DNA from: Deinococcus detaillensis
Lineage (GTDB): Bacteria > Deinococcota > Deinococci > Deinococcales > Deinococcaceae
NCBI RefSeq assembly: GCF_007280555.1
Contig: NZ_VKDB01000003.1
Span: forward strand, 62,001 to 126,000
DNA length: 64,000 bases
Direction of reading: 5' to 3'
The notes beneath the pieces were generated by a model, which worked only from the letters and a program-made list of their open reading frames with translations, did no database searches and had not been told where the DNA came from. Positions 1-9,249 of the stretch are shown in pieces. The number at the start of each line of letters is the position of its first letter. The first letter of the stretch is position 1. Position numbers and translations under genes: made by a program.

Positions 1-1407
1 GCGGGGCTGGGCCGAGGCGCGTAAATACTCCACGGCGTCTTCTCGCTGGGGGTAATACTCGGCAGCGGGGTGGCCGCCCTGCTGCATTCGCTCGCTGATC
101 AGAGTGGCGTGAATCCCCTCGATTGGCGGCTCGGAAGCGGCGGCGATGTCCAAGATCAGCACTTCGTCTGCTTTCATCAGCGCGTCGGCGAGGCGCGGCC
201 AACTCTGCTGGGTTCGCAGGTAACGGTGCGGCTGAAACACCACGCGTACCCGCCTTCCGGTCTGCTGGGCAGCTTGCACAGCGGCGGTGACTTTGGTGGC
301 ATTGTGGGCATAATCGTCGACGATTAGCGCTCCGTTTAAGCTGCCGATGTGCTGCCAGCGTCGGCCCGGCCCCCTGAAAGCGGCCAGCGCGGCGGCAGCC
401 AACTCAAACTCGCCGCCGTAAAGATCGGTGACGGCCAGCGCCGCCAGCGCGTTGAGGACGTTGTGGGTGCCGGGCAAATTGATCCGTGCTTGACCCAGCA
501 ACTCCCCTTTCTTTTCAAGGTCAAAAGTCGTGCCAGTCTCGTCGGGCTGTAACCGGGTGGCCCGGTAGGTGCTGCCTTCCCGTGTGCCGTAACTCAGGGC
601 GTTCTGGTGCTGGGCCACGAAGGTGTCCAGGCCCGGCCAGTCGGCGCAGTACAGCACCCGCTCGGCCTGCGAGACGAAGCGGGCAAACGCCGCGTGCTGC
701 TCTTCCACGCTGCTCCAATACGTCGCCAGTTCGCTGCCCTCGGCTCCGCCCACGTGGTCGTCCTCGGCGTTGGTGAACACAGCGGTCTGACACACGGCGT
801 ACTGAAAATTGCGGTCGGATTCGTCCACTTCGGCCACGAACGGCCCCTGCCCGATGCGGGCGTTGCTGCCGCCATGCTGCAAATCGAATTCCGGCACGAT
901 GCCGCCGACCAGCGCCGCCGGATCGAGGCCCGCGCCGAGTAGGGCCACCGCGATCATGGAGGTGGTGGTGGTCTTGCCGTGGGTGCCGACCACCCCAATC
1001 GAAGGCGAAGCCGAGAGCAGTTCTGCCAGCAGCGCCATACGCGGGCGGACTTCGATGTGGGCTTGCCGTGCGGCGCTCAGTTCGGGGTGGCTTTTGCTCA
1101 CCGCTTCGGAGGCGATCAGCACGTCTACGCCGTGAACGTGGGCGGGGTCGTGGCAGTGCGCCACCGTGATGCCCTCGCGCTCGAGTTGGGCGGTGAGTTC
1201 GGAAGGGTATTCATCGCAGCCGCTGACAATGTAGCCGCGTGCTTTGAGCAGCCGGGCAAAGGCCGATAAGCCGATGCCGCCGATGCCCATCAGGTGAAAG
1301 TGAGGCGGGGTGGCTGGGGTCTGGCCGGAATGATAATCAGCGCCCGCTTCCCGCACGGCTGAAGCGGAGGGCGCAAAAGTTTGATCGAGGATGTCGCTGT
1401 TGGTCAT
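1..1407 (-). CDS. murC: UDP-N-acetylmuramate--L-alanine ligase MurC (partial, C-terminus off window)
   Basis: MurC joins the first amino acid (L-Ala) to UDP-MurNAc in the cytoplasm, opening the peptide branch of peptidoglycan synthesis. The first 469 codons are visible. After a variable N-terminus of about 38 residues comes the nucleotide-fold motif LMGIGGIGLSAFARLL, then the Mur-ligase ATP loop GTHGKTTT and the central EVDESDRN stretch. The frame is open to the left edge, so the end is missing. The ATG at 1407 overlaps the murG stop by 4 nt (ATGA), which implies translational coupling and a shared transcript starting before murG. Identity is secure from the motifs and from the neighbouring murG, ftsW and murD. 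Confidence 0.95.
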   Translation of the reverse strand, partial: MTNSDILDQTFAPSASAVREAGADYHSGQTPATPPHFHLMGIGGIGLSAFARLLKARGYIVSGCDEYPSELTAQLEREGITVAHCHDPAHVHGVDVLIASEAVSKSHPELSAARQAHIEVRPRMALLAELLSASPSIGVVGTHGKTTTTSMIAVALLGAGLDPAALVGGIVPEFDLQHGGSNARIGQGPFVAEVDESDRNFQYAVCQTAVFTNAEDDHVGGAEGSELATYWSSVEEQHAAFARFVSQAERVLYCADWPGLDTFVAQHQNALSYGTREGSTYRATRLQPDETGTTFDLEKKGELLGQARINLPGTHNVLNALAALAVTDLYGGEFELAAAALAAFRGPGRRWQHIGSLNGALIVDDYAHNATKVTAAVQAAQQTGRRVRVVFQPHRYLRTQQSWPRLADALMKADEVLILDIAAASEPPIEGIHATLISERMQQGGHPAAEYYPQREDAVEYLRASAQPR

Positions 1408-2498
1408 GTGGCCTCTGGCCGGGCGTGGGCCAGCACCAGGTCAGTCAGCCGCTGACTGGCTCCAGCAGGACTGCGGGAGAGGGCGGCGCTCTGCATGGCG
1501 CGGCGGCGCTGCGGCACCAAACACTCTAACACCGCTCCCCCCATCTGCGCCGAGACGCTGGGCTGCTCGACGACTTGCCCCGCGCCGGCTTCTTCCACTG
1601 CGCGGGCATTGAAGAGCTGGTGATTTTCCGAGGACTCCGGCAGCGGCACCATCAAAGTCGGAACCCCGTGAAAGGCCGCTTCGGCCAGCGTGCCGGTGCC
1701 CGCCCGGGTGATCGCCAAGTCCGCCGCCGACCACGCCGCCACCGCGTCCACGTAGCCTTCGACCCTGTACCATTCCAAATCGGCCACGCGGGGCGCGACA
1801 CTCGTGACCCAGCGCGGGCCGGTGGCGTGCAGCACCTGAACGGGGCCAAACTCGGACTGTCCATCCGGGAAGGTGGAGCGCAGCACTTCCGGCAAGACAT
1901 TGTTGAGCGCGAGACTCCCCTGCGAGCCGCCCATAATGAAGATGGTCAGGCGGCCCGGATCGAGGCCCAGCGCCGCCAGCGCTTCTGTGCGGCTGAGGCG
2001 TTCCTCGCGCACCGGCATGCCCACCAGCGTCGCTTTGCTCGCGCTGAGTCCGGCAACCACCGGATAAGCCGTGCCGACTGCTTTGGCGCGGCGCACCGCC
2101 AAGCGCTGGGTCAGGCCCAGACGGGCGTTTTGCTCGTGCAGCACAGTGGGAAGGCCCAGCGTCTGGGCGGCCAGCACTCCCGGCAAGCTGGCAAAGCCGC
2201 CGTAACCGACCACCACGGCGGGGCGAGTTCGGCTCAGAAAGCGCCGCGCTTCCAAAAGGCCGCTGCCTGCCCGCAGCAACTCGCGGGGGTCGGCCTTGCC
2301 CTGCCCGCTGCGGGCGAGTTTGCCAGCCTGTACCCCAAAAAAGGGCAAGCCTTGTTCGGCGGCGATTCTTTCTTCCATGCCGCCGCGCTGGCCCAGCAAG
2401 GTCACGTGATGGCCGCGTAAAAGCAGCTCGCGGGCGGTGGCCACCGCTGGATAAATGTGCCCACCCGTCCCGCCTGTGGACAAAACGACTTCACTCAT
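1404..2498 (-). CDS. murG: UDP-N-acetylglucosamine transferase MurG
   Basis: MurG adds GlcNAc to undecaprenyl-PP-MurNAc-pentapeptide (lipid I) at the inner membrane face, making lipid II. The protein is 364 aa, normal for the family. The N-terminus has the acceptor-side loop GGTGGHIYPA. The C-terminal half has the GGSQGS loop and a donor-binding stretch ITRAGTGTLAEAAFHGVP. The gene has its own TAAACT -10 element 7 nt before the ATG and no Shine-Dalgarno, so the mRNA is probably leaderless. A terminator lies between it and ftsW, so murG-murC forms a separate unit from murD-ftsW. Confidence 0.96.
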   Translation of the reverse strand: MSEVVLSTGGTGGHIYPAVATARELLLRGHHVTLLGQRGGMEERIAAEQGLPFFGVQAGKLARSGQGKADPRELLRAGSGLLEARRFLSRTRPAVVVGYGGFASLPGVLAAQTLGLPTVLHEQNARLGLTQRLAVRRAKAVGTAYPVVAGLSASKATLVGMPVREERLSRTEALAALGLDPGRLTIFIMGGSQGSLALNNVLPEVLRSTFPDGQSEFGPVQVLHATGPRWVTSVAPRVADLEWYRVEGYVDAVAAWSAADLAITRAGTGTLAEAAFHGVPTLMVPLPESSENHQLFNARAVEEAGAGQVVEQPSVSAQMGGAVLECLVPQRRRAMQSAALSRSPAGASQRLTDLVLAHARPEAT

Positions 2499-2505
2499 TG
2501 AGAGA

Positions 2506-2511
2506 AGTTTA
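2506..2511 (-). promoter_or_regulatory. -10 element of murG (leaderless type)
   Basis: TAAACT on the minus strand ends 7 nt before the murG ATG. TTAACA lies 19 nt further upstream (2531-2536) as a possible -35. Confidence 0.65.
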
Positions 2512-2594
2512 GCAAGCGCAAAAGCTGCTTTGTTAAATGACCAATTAAAAGCAAATCAACAAAAGCAAGCCAGTCAAAGCAAACCGGTCAAAGC

Positions 2595-2619
2595 AAAAAG
2601 GCCGCCTGATTCAGCGGCC
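2595..2619 (-). terminator. Rho-independent terminator after ftsW
   Basis: Read on the minus strand: GGCCGC, an 8-nt loop, GCGGCC, then five T. It lies 20 nt past the ftsW stop and before the murG promoter, separating the two cell-wall units. Confidence 0.8.
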
Positions 2620-2638
2620 CTGCTTGCTCCTCTTCTTC

Positions 2639-3757
2639 TCAGTCGGCGGCGATCAGCTCCGGTGTCCGTTCTTCCTGCGGCAGGGCGCTCCTGACTTCCC
2701 GCAGAGCCGAGTGAATAATGGCCAGCGCGATGGACATGCTGAGCATGCTGGAAAAGCCGTAACTCACCAGCGGCAGCGGCACGCCGGTCACCGGGAAAAT
2801 GCCCGCCGCCACCGCCAGATTGACAAAGGCCTGCCCCACGATCATGTACATCGCGCCGGTGGCCATGATGCTGGCTCCGTGCAAATTGGGCGTCATCGGG
2901 CGCACGCGGGCGGCGAGTTGGGCGACTTGCAGAGCGGTGGAGACCACCAGCCAGTACGCAAACAGCACCATCGTGACGCCCAGCAGGCCGGTGGAAAAGC
3001 CCACCGAAGCAATCGCCAGGTCGGTATGATCGGCAAAATACGGATAGCGCGGCGCTTCCGGCCCTTGGCCCCAAATGCCGCCGAAACTCAAATCACGGTG
3101 GGCCATCCCGATCTGGTCGAGTCCTTTGACCGCCACGTTTTCGCTGGCTTTGTCCCGCGAAATGAACGTTAAAAAGCGTTCCAAAATATAAGGATTGCGT
3201 TCTAAATAAATACTCAAAACAGGTAAGGCTAGCAGCGCCAACGCAAACAGCAGCGCCGTGATGTTGGTAAAGCGCACTCCGGCGGCGTACATCAGCACAA
3301 TGCCCAGCGAGAACATCAGTACAGTGGTGCCCAAGTCCGGTTCGATCAGCACCAATAAAGTGGTCAGAGCGATCATCAACGTGGCCGAAATCAGTTTGCG
3401 GTAAACGCCCCGCCGAGCAAAAAAGCTGGCCAGCATCAAAATGAGGCTGAGTTTGGCAAATTCAGACGGTTGAAATTGAAAAATGCCGCTGAACAACCAC
3501 CGCTTGGTGCCGGATGAAGTGGCGGTGCCATGACCGATAAAGAACACCAAGACCAGCAGCACCAAACTCACCAACCAAGCCGGTGTGGCCAACTTGAGAA
3601 ACACTTTGGGCCGCAGTTGAGAGAGGCCGACCGTGATCAGGATGGCCAGCACCGCTTTGAAAGCTTGATCCGGTAAGTTTTCAGGATCGGCGGTGCCGAC
3701 GGCCAGCGTACCCAGCACCAGCAGCAGTACCTGGGCCAGCAGCAAATTGGCGCTCAT
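2639..3757 (-). CDS. ftsW: FtsW/RodA-family SEDS peptidoglycan polymerase
   Basis: SEDS proteins are multi-pass membrane glycosyltransferases that polymerise lipid II; FtsW acts with a class B PBP at the septum. The 372-aa product is almost all hydrophobic helices (about ten). It carries the family stretches SSGTKRWLFSGIFQFQPSEFAKL, VLIEPDLGTTVLM and, near the C-terminus, FPVTGVPLPLVSYGFSS. The ATG at 3757 is chosen because it lies 2 nt after the murD stop; the frame extends 17 codons further but into murD. Position next to murD favours FtsW over RodA. No second SEDS gene is visible here for comparison. Confidence 0.9.
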   Translation of the reverse strand: MSANLLLAQVLLLVLGTLAVGTADPENLPDQAFKAVLAILITVGLSQLRPKVFLKLATPAWLVSLVLLVLVFFIGHGTATSSGTKRWLFSGIFQFQPSEFAKLSLILMLASFFARRGVYRKLISATLMIALTTLLVLIEPDLGTTVLMFSLGIVLMYAAGVRFTNITALLFALALLALPVLSIYLERNPYILERFLTFISRDKASENVAVKGLDQIGMAHRDLSFGGIWGQGPEAPRYPYFADHTDLAIASVGFSTGLLGVTMVLFAYWLVVSTALQVAQLAARVRPMTPNLHGASIMATGAMYMIVGQAFVNLAVAAGIFPVTGVPLPLVSYGFSSMLSMSIALAIIHSALREVRSALPQEERTPELIAAD

Positions 3758-3759
3758 GT

Positions 3760-5133
3760 TCACTTTTCGACCTCGCTTGTTTGGCGTGCGTCCCTTAACT
3801 CTATCCAAGTCTGCGCCGCTTTTGTAAAAGCTGCGCCGCGCTCGGCGTAATCGCGGTAGAGATCGAAACTGGTGCCGATGGGAGCCAGCAGCACCGTGCC
3901 GCCCCCGTCCAAAGTCTCGGCAGCCAACCGCACGGCTTCTTGCATGGTCAACTCCGCACCTTGTCCGGTAAAGGGCACCACCACGAACGGCAAGCCCAAC
4001 GCCTCGGCCAATTTGGGGCCGTCTTCACCAAAAGCGATCACGCGGCGGACTTTACCGGCAGCGGCGCGGCGCAGCGGCTCAAGGTCTGCGCCTTTGTCGC
4101 GTCCGCCGACCAGCCAAGCAACCGGGGCCTTGGCCTGCTCCAGCGCCGACTGCACCGCCACCGTGCGGGTGGCAATCGAGTCGTTGACGAAGCGCAGATC
4201 ATTCCAGTGGGCCACCGTTTCAAAGCGGCCCTTGACCGGCTGGGCCGTTTTCAAAGCCTGTTTGAACACCTCGGGTAAGACGGGACGGCCCAACTGCTTC
4301 AGCAAGCTCTCCGCCGCCAGAATCGCTGCCGCCGCGTTGGCCGGATGCACGCCTTCGGGCAGGTCGCTGACATCCAGCACCGCCGAGCCGTCTGAGAAGT
4401 GCAAGTGGGCGGCGTCAAAATGCAGAATCTGGGCCTGCGTTGTTACGCTTAAGCCAACCGGAACGATCAAGCAGTTGCCGGAGCGCTGAGCGCGGGTGAT
4501 GTTGAGTTTGGCGGCGTGATAAGCCTCGACAGTCTTGTGTCGGTCAAGGTGGTCGCTGGCCAGATTGGTGATGACGGCCACACGCGGCGCAAAGCTGCTG
4601 ACCCGTTCGAGCTGAAAACTCGACAGCTCCACCACCGCCGCGTCCACGCCGTCCATGATGTCGAGCAGCGGCGGGTCGATGTTGCCGCCTTCGCGGGCGT
4701 TGAGGCCGCTGACACGCAGCAGTTGGGCAATCAAAACGGTGGTGCTGCCTTTGCCCGCCGTGCCGGTGACGCCGACCATCGGCACCTGCGGATAAGCGCG
4801 GGCGGCCAGTTCCGCTTCGCCGATAATTTCTGCGCCCCGCTGCCGGAGCGTCTCCAAATCGGGGTGGTCGATCGGCACACCCGGCGCGGCCACCACCGTG
4901 GTGTAAGGGTGGGTGAGGTCGGCTGGAGTGAGGTCAGCTCGGGCAAAGCCGAATTGCGCGGCCAGATCAAAGTCTTCGGCGCTGGGACGGGCATCGAACC
5001 AATCGGCGCTTTGTTGGGTACGGGCCAGAAATCTAAGCACGCCGCGCCCGCTGCGGCCCAACCCATACACCAAGGTCTGGGGCCGTGCGTGCGGCGAAAA
5101 ATGTGGAGGAGCAGGGTCAGGAGAAGGTGTCAC
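3760..5133 (-). CDS. murD: UDP-N-acetylmuramoylalanine--D-glutamate ligase MurD
   Basis: MurD adds D-Glu to UDP-MurNAc-L-Ala in the cytoplasm. The 457-aa protein opens with the nucleotide-fold motif VYGLGRSGRGVLRFL, followed by the ATP loop GVTGTAGKGSTT, where most homologues read GTNGKxT. NLASDHLDRH and LVGGRDKGAD follow later. The frame stays open to 5217, but I choose the GTG at 5133: TAGGCT sits exactly 7 nt upstream, matching the leaderless pattern of nearby genes, and the longer version adds a Cys-rich tail not expected in MurD. First gene of the murD-ftsW unit. Confidence 0.94.
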   Translation of the reverse strand: MTPSPDPAPPHFSPHARPQTLVYGLGRSGRGVLRFLARTQQSADWFDARPSAEDFDLAAQFGFARADLTPADLTHPYTTVVAAPGVPIDHPDLETLRQRGAEIIGEAELAARAYPQVPMVGVTGTAGKGSTTVLIAQLLRVSGLNAREGGNIDPPLLDIMDGVDAAVVELSSFQLERVSSFAPRVAVITNLASDHLDRHKTVEAYHAAKLNITRAQRSGNCLIVPVGLSVTTQAQILHFDAAHLHFSDGSAVLDVSDLPEGVHPANAAAAILAAESLLKQLGRPVLPEVFKQALKTAQPVKGRFETVAHWNDLRFVNDSIATRTVAVQSALEQAKAPVAWLVGGRDKGADLEPLRRAAAGKVRRVIAFGEDGPKLAEALGLPFVVVPFTGQGAELTMQEAVRLAAETLDGGGTVLLAPIGTSFDLYRDYAERGAAFTKAAQTWIELRDARQTSEVEK

Positions 5134-5140
5134 GCCACTC

Positions 5141-5146
5141 AGCCTA
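5141..5146 (-). promoter_or_regulatory. -10 element of murD (leaderless type)
   Basis: TAGGCT on the minus strand, 7 nt before the GTG at 5133. It decides the murD start. Confidence 0.6.
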
Positions 5147-5255
5147 GCGCAGTGTGGGCAATAAAGTGCGCCGCAACTGCAAGGCCAGAGGCCAAAGCCG
5201 GTTGAGAAAGCCGCCAAGTTAGTCCAAAGTGGCCGCGTCTCCTTGAACGGCGGGG

Positions 5256-5261
5256 TATTCT
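5256..5261 (+). promoter_or_regulatory. -10 element of the PhzF-family gene
   Basis: TATTCT, 8 nt before the ATG at 5270; no Shine-Dalgarno of note between them. Divergent from the murD promoter 110 nt to the left. Confidence 0.6.
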
Positions 5262-5269
5262 TCTCAATT

Positions 5270-6112
5270 ATGAGTGCACTTCTTCAACCGAATTTGACCC
5301 AAACACAACTCACCCAGCCGCTTGCCGTGGTGGACGCCTTCACCTCCCGCGCTTACAGCGGTAACCCGGCGGGCGTGTGCTTGCTGGACGAACCTGCGCC
5401 GCCCGACTGGATGCAGCGGGTGGCGTGCGAACTCAATCACGCCGAAACCGCCTTCGTCTGGCCGCTGCCCTCACATCAGTACAGGCTGCGTTGGTTTACC
5501 CCGGCGGTCGAGGTGGATTTGTGCGGGCACGCGACATTGGCTGCCGCCCATTGGCTGTGGCAAAGCGGAGCGCTCGCGGGCGACGCGGCGGCGCATTTTG
5601 AAACCCTCAGTGGCCCGCTCAGCGCGGTGAAACGGGGCGAATGGATCGAGCTGGACTTTCCCGCCGAAGTCGCCACCGAAGTTCAGTCGCCAGTAGATAT
5701 GGCCGCGCTGTTGGGAGCGCAGCCGCTGTGGATAGGTGCCAACCGCCTCGACTATCTGGTGGAGCTGCCCAGCGCGGCGCAGGTGCGGAGCCTGACACCG
5801 GATCTGGCGCATTTTGGGCCGCTGGGTAAACGCGGCGTGATCGTCACGGCAGCGGGCGATGAGGGCTACGACATCGTGTCACGCGGCTTTTTCCCAAATC
5901 TGGGCATCCCCGAAGACCCCGTGACCGGCTCTGCCCACTGCGCCCTCGCGCCGTATTGGGCGGCCAAGTTGCGAAAGAGCGAACTCAGCGCTTATCAAGC
6001 CTCAGCGCGTGGTGGAGAGCTGCGGCTGCGCCTAGAAGGCGGGCGGGTCAAGTTACTCGGCCAAGCTGTGATCACTTTGGAAGGCCGCATAGCGGGGCCG
6101 CCAAGGGTCTAG
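5270..6112 (+). CDS. PhzF-family epimerase/isomerase
   Basis: PhzF-fold proteins catalyse proton transfers such as isomerisation or epimerisation on small acids; the substrate here is unknown. The 280-aa length is typical. Family marks are [20 protein letters not shown] at the N-terminus, the catalytic glutamate in [25 protein letters not shown], and [19 protein letters not shown] near the C-terminus. An in-frame TTG at 5243 would add nine residues, but the ATG at 5270 follows a -10 element at leaderless spacing. It ends convergently with the next gene; the two TAG stops share CTAG. Confidence 0.9.
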   Translation: MSALLQPNLTQTQLTQPLAVVDAFTSRAYSGNPAGVCLLDEPAPPDWMQRVACELNHAETAFVWPLPSHQYRLRWFTPAVEVDLCGHATLAAAHWLWQSGALAGDAAAHFETLSGPLSAVKRGEWIELDFPAEVATEVQSPVDMAALLGAQPLWIGANRLDYLVELPSAAQVRSLTPDLAHFGPLGKRGVIVTAAGDEGYDIVSRGFFPNLGIPEDPVTGSAHCALAPYWAAKLRKSELSAYQASARGGELRLRLEGGRVKLLGQAVITLEGRIAGPPRV

Positions 6113-6978
6113 CTTTCTTGGCTTGCTAATAGGTGCTCCACCCATGCCAGCATTTTGGCCGTCACTTCTGTTTGCACGGTGTCGTTAAACAGTTCGTGAT
6201 AGCCGCCCTCCACTTCGAGGTAATCAATGGCCGGTCTGGGGGTGCGGGCCGTTCCCGCCGCCTGTGCAAAGCGCTGCGAGCCGCGCACATCGGCGAGGCG
6301 GTCGGCGGTGCCGTGCAGCACCAAGGTGGGTAAGCGCCACTGCGGATACTCGGCGCTGATTTGGCGGCTGAGGCGCAGCATGCTGGCGGCGGTCAAGGCC
6401 GGGACTTTGCCCCGGTAGACCTGCGGGTCGTTGTCGTAAGCGCTGACTTCTTCGGGGAGGCGTGACAAGCCGCCCGATTCCAACACGGTAACCGGCAAAC
6501 TGGGAAAAAACCGTCCCAGCACGCCGCTGAGGGCTTTGAGAATCGCGCTTTCATCTTCGCCAACCAGCAGCAGCGGGCTGGACAAAATCACGCCTGCAAG
6601 GCCGCGTGGGTCGCGCAGTACCGAAGCCGCCGTGATGAGGCCGCCCATGCTGTGACCAAAGGCGATCAGCGGCACCTGGAGTCCTTGCAGCGCTTCCCGC
6701 ACCCGCAAATGGTCGCCCACCAATACGTCCATATCCACCACTGCCCGTGCGCCGGGCGACTGGCCGTGTCCGCGCTGATCGTAGGTATACACGCTCACGC
6801 CCATTTGGTTCAGTGCGGCGATGACGCGGCTGTAGCGGCCAAGGTGCTCGGCGTAGCCGTGGGTGAGCAGCACGGCGGCCCGCTCATTGGGCGCGGCGAA
6901 CACCGCACCGTGTAGAGAGGGGCCGCCCGAAGCAAACGGCCAAGGCTGAGCAGACGCGGGCAGCGCAGGTTGTGACAT
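6109..6978 (-). CDS. alpha/beta hydrolase, lysophospholipase/monoacylglycerol lipase type
   Basis: Probably a cytoplasmic serine hydrolase acting on monoacylglycerols or lysolipids (Hydrolase_4 family). The 289-aa product shows an oxyanion region [13 protein letters not shown], the nucleophile elbow GHSMGG, an acid in [12 protein letters not shown], and the catalytic His in [10 protein letters not shown], so the triad is complete. There is no signal peptide if the ATG at 6978 is used. The frame extends to 7071, but that part overlaps the terminator of the upstream envelope gene and encodes nothing recognisable. Substrate is inferred from family resemblance only. Confidence 0.88.
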   Translation of the reverse strand: MSQPALPASAQPWPFASGGPSLHGAVFAAPNERAAVLLTHGYAEHLGRYSRVIAALNQMGVSVYTYDQRGHGQSPGARAVVDMDVLVGDHLRVREALQGLQVPLIAFGHSMGGLITAASVLRDPRGLAGVILSSPLLLVGEDESAILKALSGVLGRFFPSLPVTVLESGGLSRLPEEVSAYDNDPQVYRGKVPALTAASMLRLSRQISAEYPQWRLPTLVLHGTADRLADVRGSQRFAQAAGTARTPRPAIDYLEVEGGYHELFNDTVQTEVTAKMLAWVEHLLASQES

Positions 6979-7069
6979 GGCCGCAGTCTGACATGGAGGC
7001 AGTCCAAAGCCAAACCACACCGCCGCCAAACTACACCGCCGCGCAGCCCTGCACACAAATCTGCAGACC

Positions 7070-7092
7070 AAAAAAGCCCGACCACAGCGGGC
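7070..7092 (-). terminator. Terminator after the SLH/collagen/barrel gene
   Basis: On the minus strand: GCCCG, a 7-nt loop, CGGGC, then six T. It lies 25 nt past the stop at 7117. Confidence 0.8.
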
Positions 7093-7116
7093 CGGACTTC
7101 TGGGTGGAAAAATGGT

Positions 7117-8325
7117 TTAGAAGCGGAACTTCAGGCCAGCGGCAATCGAGCTGATGTTGTCGTTGGTGCCGTCGAAGTAGTAGTGCTGACGGGCTTCGCC
7201 GAACAGAGCGATGCGGTCGATGATGCGGTAGTCGACGCCGACCATCAATTCGCCGAAGGTGGAGCCTTTGTTGGTGCTGTTAGTGGTCGCGGGACGGTCG
7301 AAGTTATAGCCGCCGCCCACGCCGAGGATGCCGTCAAAGCGTCCGGTGGTGCCCCGGTACGTGACCAAGCCCGAAGCGCTGTTGCCGGGGGTGCTGCCGC
7401 TGACTTTGATGTCGCCGGTCAAGCGGACGCCGAAGTTGCCGAACAGCGAGTCATTGCCGACCATCACGCGGGCCATCGTGCCGACGCTGTTTTGCAGCAC
7501 GCCGTAGTACGAAGCGCCGATGTAATTGCCGTAGCGGAACGGCTCGGCGGGCGGTACGAAATCGCGGCCGGCAGCGCCTTGTGGGCCGACTTCGCCCTGA
7601 ATGCCTTGTAGGCCGGCAGCGCCTGCTGGGCCAGCCGCGCCTTGTGCACCGGCAGCGCCATCAGCACCATCTGCGCCGTCGGCTCCATCAGCACCGGCAG
7701 CGCCGTCCGCGCCTGCTGGGCCAGCCACGCCTTGTGCGCCGTCGGCTCCGTTAGCGCCTGCTGGGCCAACTGCGCCTGCTGGGCCGGCTTCACCTTGTGG
7801 GCCTACCGCGCCTGCTTCACCGCTACCAGCAGCGGGCATGTTGTCCATGGCCGCTTGCAGCGCCGCAATCTGGCTTTGCAAATCGGCGATGGTCTGGTCT
7901 TGGGCGTCAACCCGCGCGGTCAGTTCTTTGAGACCGTCGAGGGCTTGCTGCACGCCCTGACGCAAAACGTCGAGCTGAGCAGGATCGAAAGTGGTCTGGT
8001 TCGCGGGCAACTGAGATAGCAAACGGGCCAGCACCTGCGCCACTTCTTGGCGGGTAATGGCACTACACCAATCGAAGCTGCCGTCGGGATAGCCGATGAA
8101 CAGGCCCTTGGACGTGACCAGATCGATGGCTTGCTTGGCCCAGCCGCCTTCGGTGCAGGCAGGCATCGCCATGGCCGGTTTGGGCATGGGGGGCGCAGGC
8201 TTGACGGCGGGCATGACGGGCGCGGGCTTGACAGGAGTCACGATGGGTGCGGGGCCAGCGCCACCGGCCAAAGCTGAGCTGCCGATCATCAATGTGAGAG
8301 TGGTGCTCATCAATTTGTGCTTCAT
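7117..8325 (-). CDS. SLH-domain envelope protein with coiled coil, collagen-like repeat and beta-barrel
   Basis: A 402-aa exported envelope protein with four modules. Residues 1-20 are a signal peptide ending ALA. Residues 21-55 are a Pro/Ala/Lys/Met-rich linker. Residues 57-105 form one S-layer homology domain (LVTSKGLFIGYPDGSF, then ITRQEVAQVLARLL). Residues 112-162 are heptad-like. Residues 169-255 are 29 uninterrupted Gly-X-Y triplets, rich in GAD and GPA. Residues 262-402 alternate like outer-membrane strands and end KFRF with a terminal Phe. The plan resembles deinococcal SlpA (SLH, trimeric coiled coil, barrel), but the barrel is small and the collagen module is extra. A strong TCCTCC/GGAGGA Shine-Dalgarno (8329-8334) sets the start. 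Ligand and oligomeric state are not known; a trimer is inferred. Confidence 0.88.
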   Translation of the reverse strand: MKHKLMSTTLTLMIGSSALAGGAGPAPIVTPVKPAPVMPAVKPAPPMPKPAMAMPACTEGGWAKQAIDLVTSKGLFIGYPDGSFDWCSAITRQEVAQVLARLLSQLPANQTTFDPAQLDVLRQGVQQALDGLKELTARVDAQDQTIADLQSQIAALQAAMDNMPAAGSGEAGAVGPQGEAGPAGAVGPAGANGADGAQGVAGPAGADGAAGADGADGADGADGAAGAQGAAGPAGAAGLQGIQGEVGPQGAAGRDFVPPAEPFRYGNYIGASYYGVLQNSVGTMARVMVGNDSLFGNFGVRLTGDIKVSGSTPGNSASGLVTYRGTTGRFDGILGVGGGYNFDRPATTNSTNKGSTFGELMVGVDYRIIDRIALFGEARQHYYFDGTNDNISSIAAGLKFRF

Positions 8326-8654
8326 AGTTCCTCCAAGGTGAGAGTGGATCGGACAAGCCGGATGAACCGGCTACGCTGTTAGGGGTGCCACCTTACTCAC
8401 ATCTAGCGCCAATTGTGTCACATAATCCCGGCTGGGCATGACACTTGCCTAACTGAGTCTTTATGTATAGCACCCCAGAGCATTTGCCGCTGGGGGGGGT
8501 GGCAGCGGCCCGCCGGGAAGTCCGGCAGGGTTTTGCTCTTGCTCGCAGCGGCCTTAAGGTACTCTAAAGGCCAACTCGGCAAGATTTGGTTATCGACTCT
8601 TCCTGAAGATCTCCAGAGCGTGTTTTCACCTTGCTAGCTTCTTTAAGGTGTCTC
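8326..8654 (+). other. Intergenic region between the SLH-barrel gene and osmC
   Basis: 329 nt that must hold two divergent promoters. Plus strand: TTGCTC with TACTCT 15 nt later (around 8537-8563) is a weak candidate for osmC. A G-tract of nine lies near 8491. I see no ORF or RNA gene that I can support. Confidence 0.4.
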
Positions 8655-9104
8655 ATGAAATCTATGGCCACTATCGAACGCAAAGCAAACGCCCGCTGGA
8701 CAGGCGACCTCCGAAACGGCAAAGGCACGCTCAGCAGCGGTAGCGGCGTCCTCCAAGAAACGCCCTACAGCTTTCACACCCGTTTTGAAGACGCTCCTGG
8801 CACCAACCCCGAAGAGCTCTTGGCGGCGGCCCACAGCGGCTGCTTTACCATGCAGCTCTCGGCCCTGCTCGCGGCTGATGGCCACCCGGCCCGCTTGCTG
8901 GCCACCGACGCCACCTGCGTGATGCAGCCCGACGGCGCAGGCTTTAAGATCACCAAAATGAAGCTGATGGTGCGCGGCTCGGTGGACGGCCTCGACCAAG
9001 CCGGCTTTGAAGCGCAGGTTGCCAAAGCCGCCGAGACGTGCCCGCTGAGCCAGATCATGAAAGGCAACGTGGAAATTGAGCACGAAGCGGTGCTGGAAAA
9101 CTAG
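8655..9104 (+). CDS. osmC: OsmC/Ohr-family peroxiredoxin
   Basis: OsmC proteins are dimeric thiol peroxidases that reduce organic and hydrogen peroxides. The 149-aa product has the two conserved cysteines: Cys63 in [13 protein letters not shown] and Cys129 in [13 protein letters not shown]; Cys88 is an extra. [20 protein letters not shown] at the N-terminus and the [10 protein letters not shown] stretch fit OsmC rather than Ohr. The ATG at 8655 is preferred because AAGGTG lies just upstream; a second ATG at 8664 is possible. The role fits oxidative-stress defence, for which deinococci are known. Confidence 0.93.
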   Translation: MKSMATIERKANARWTGDLRNGKGTLSSGSGVLQETPYSFHTRFEDAPGTNPEELLAAAHSGCFTMQLSALLAADGHPARLLATDATCVMQPDGAGFKITKMKLMVRGSVDGLDQAGFEAQVAKAAETCPLSQIMKGNVEIEHEAVLEN

Positions 9105-9236
9105 CTCCCCGCCCGTTTGGAAATTTGCCCTGGCCGAGTGCTGGGGCTTTTTTGTTGCGCCCGTGTCTGAGCCGGGTACAGGCCTTGATACCCTCAAGTC
9201 TTAACAAAGGGTGGACGCTTCCAACTTAAGGTTCTC

Positions 9237-9242
9237 TAGAAT
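9237..9242 (+). promoter_or_regulatory. -10 element of treS
   Basis: TAGAAT, 7 nt before the ATG at 9250, with TGGACG 19 nt upstream (9212-9217) as a weak -35. Confidence 0.6.
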
Positions 9243-9249
9243 AAGCCGC

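Noticed and set aside
7601..7960. Plus-strand repeat frame rich in Pro/Ser/Ala (APSAPSAP...)
   Set aside because: It is the complement of the Gly-X-Y coding repeat of the envelope gene and has no start or ribosome site of its own.
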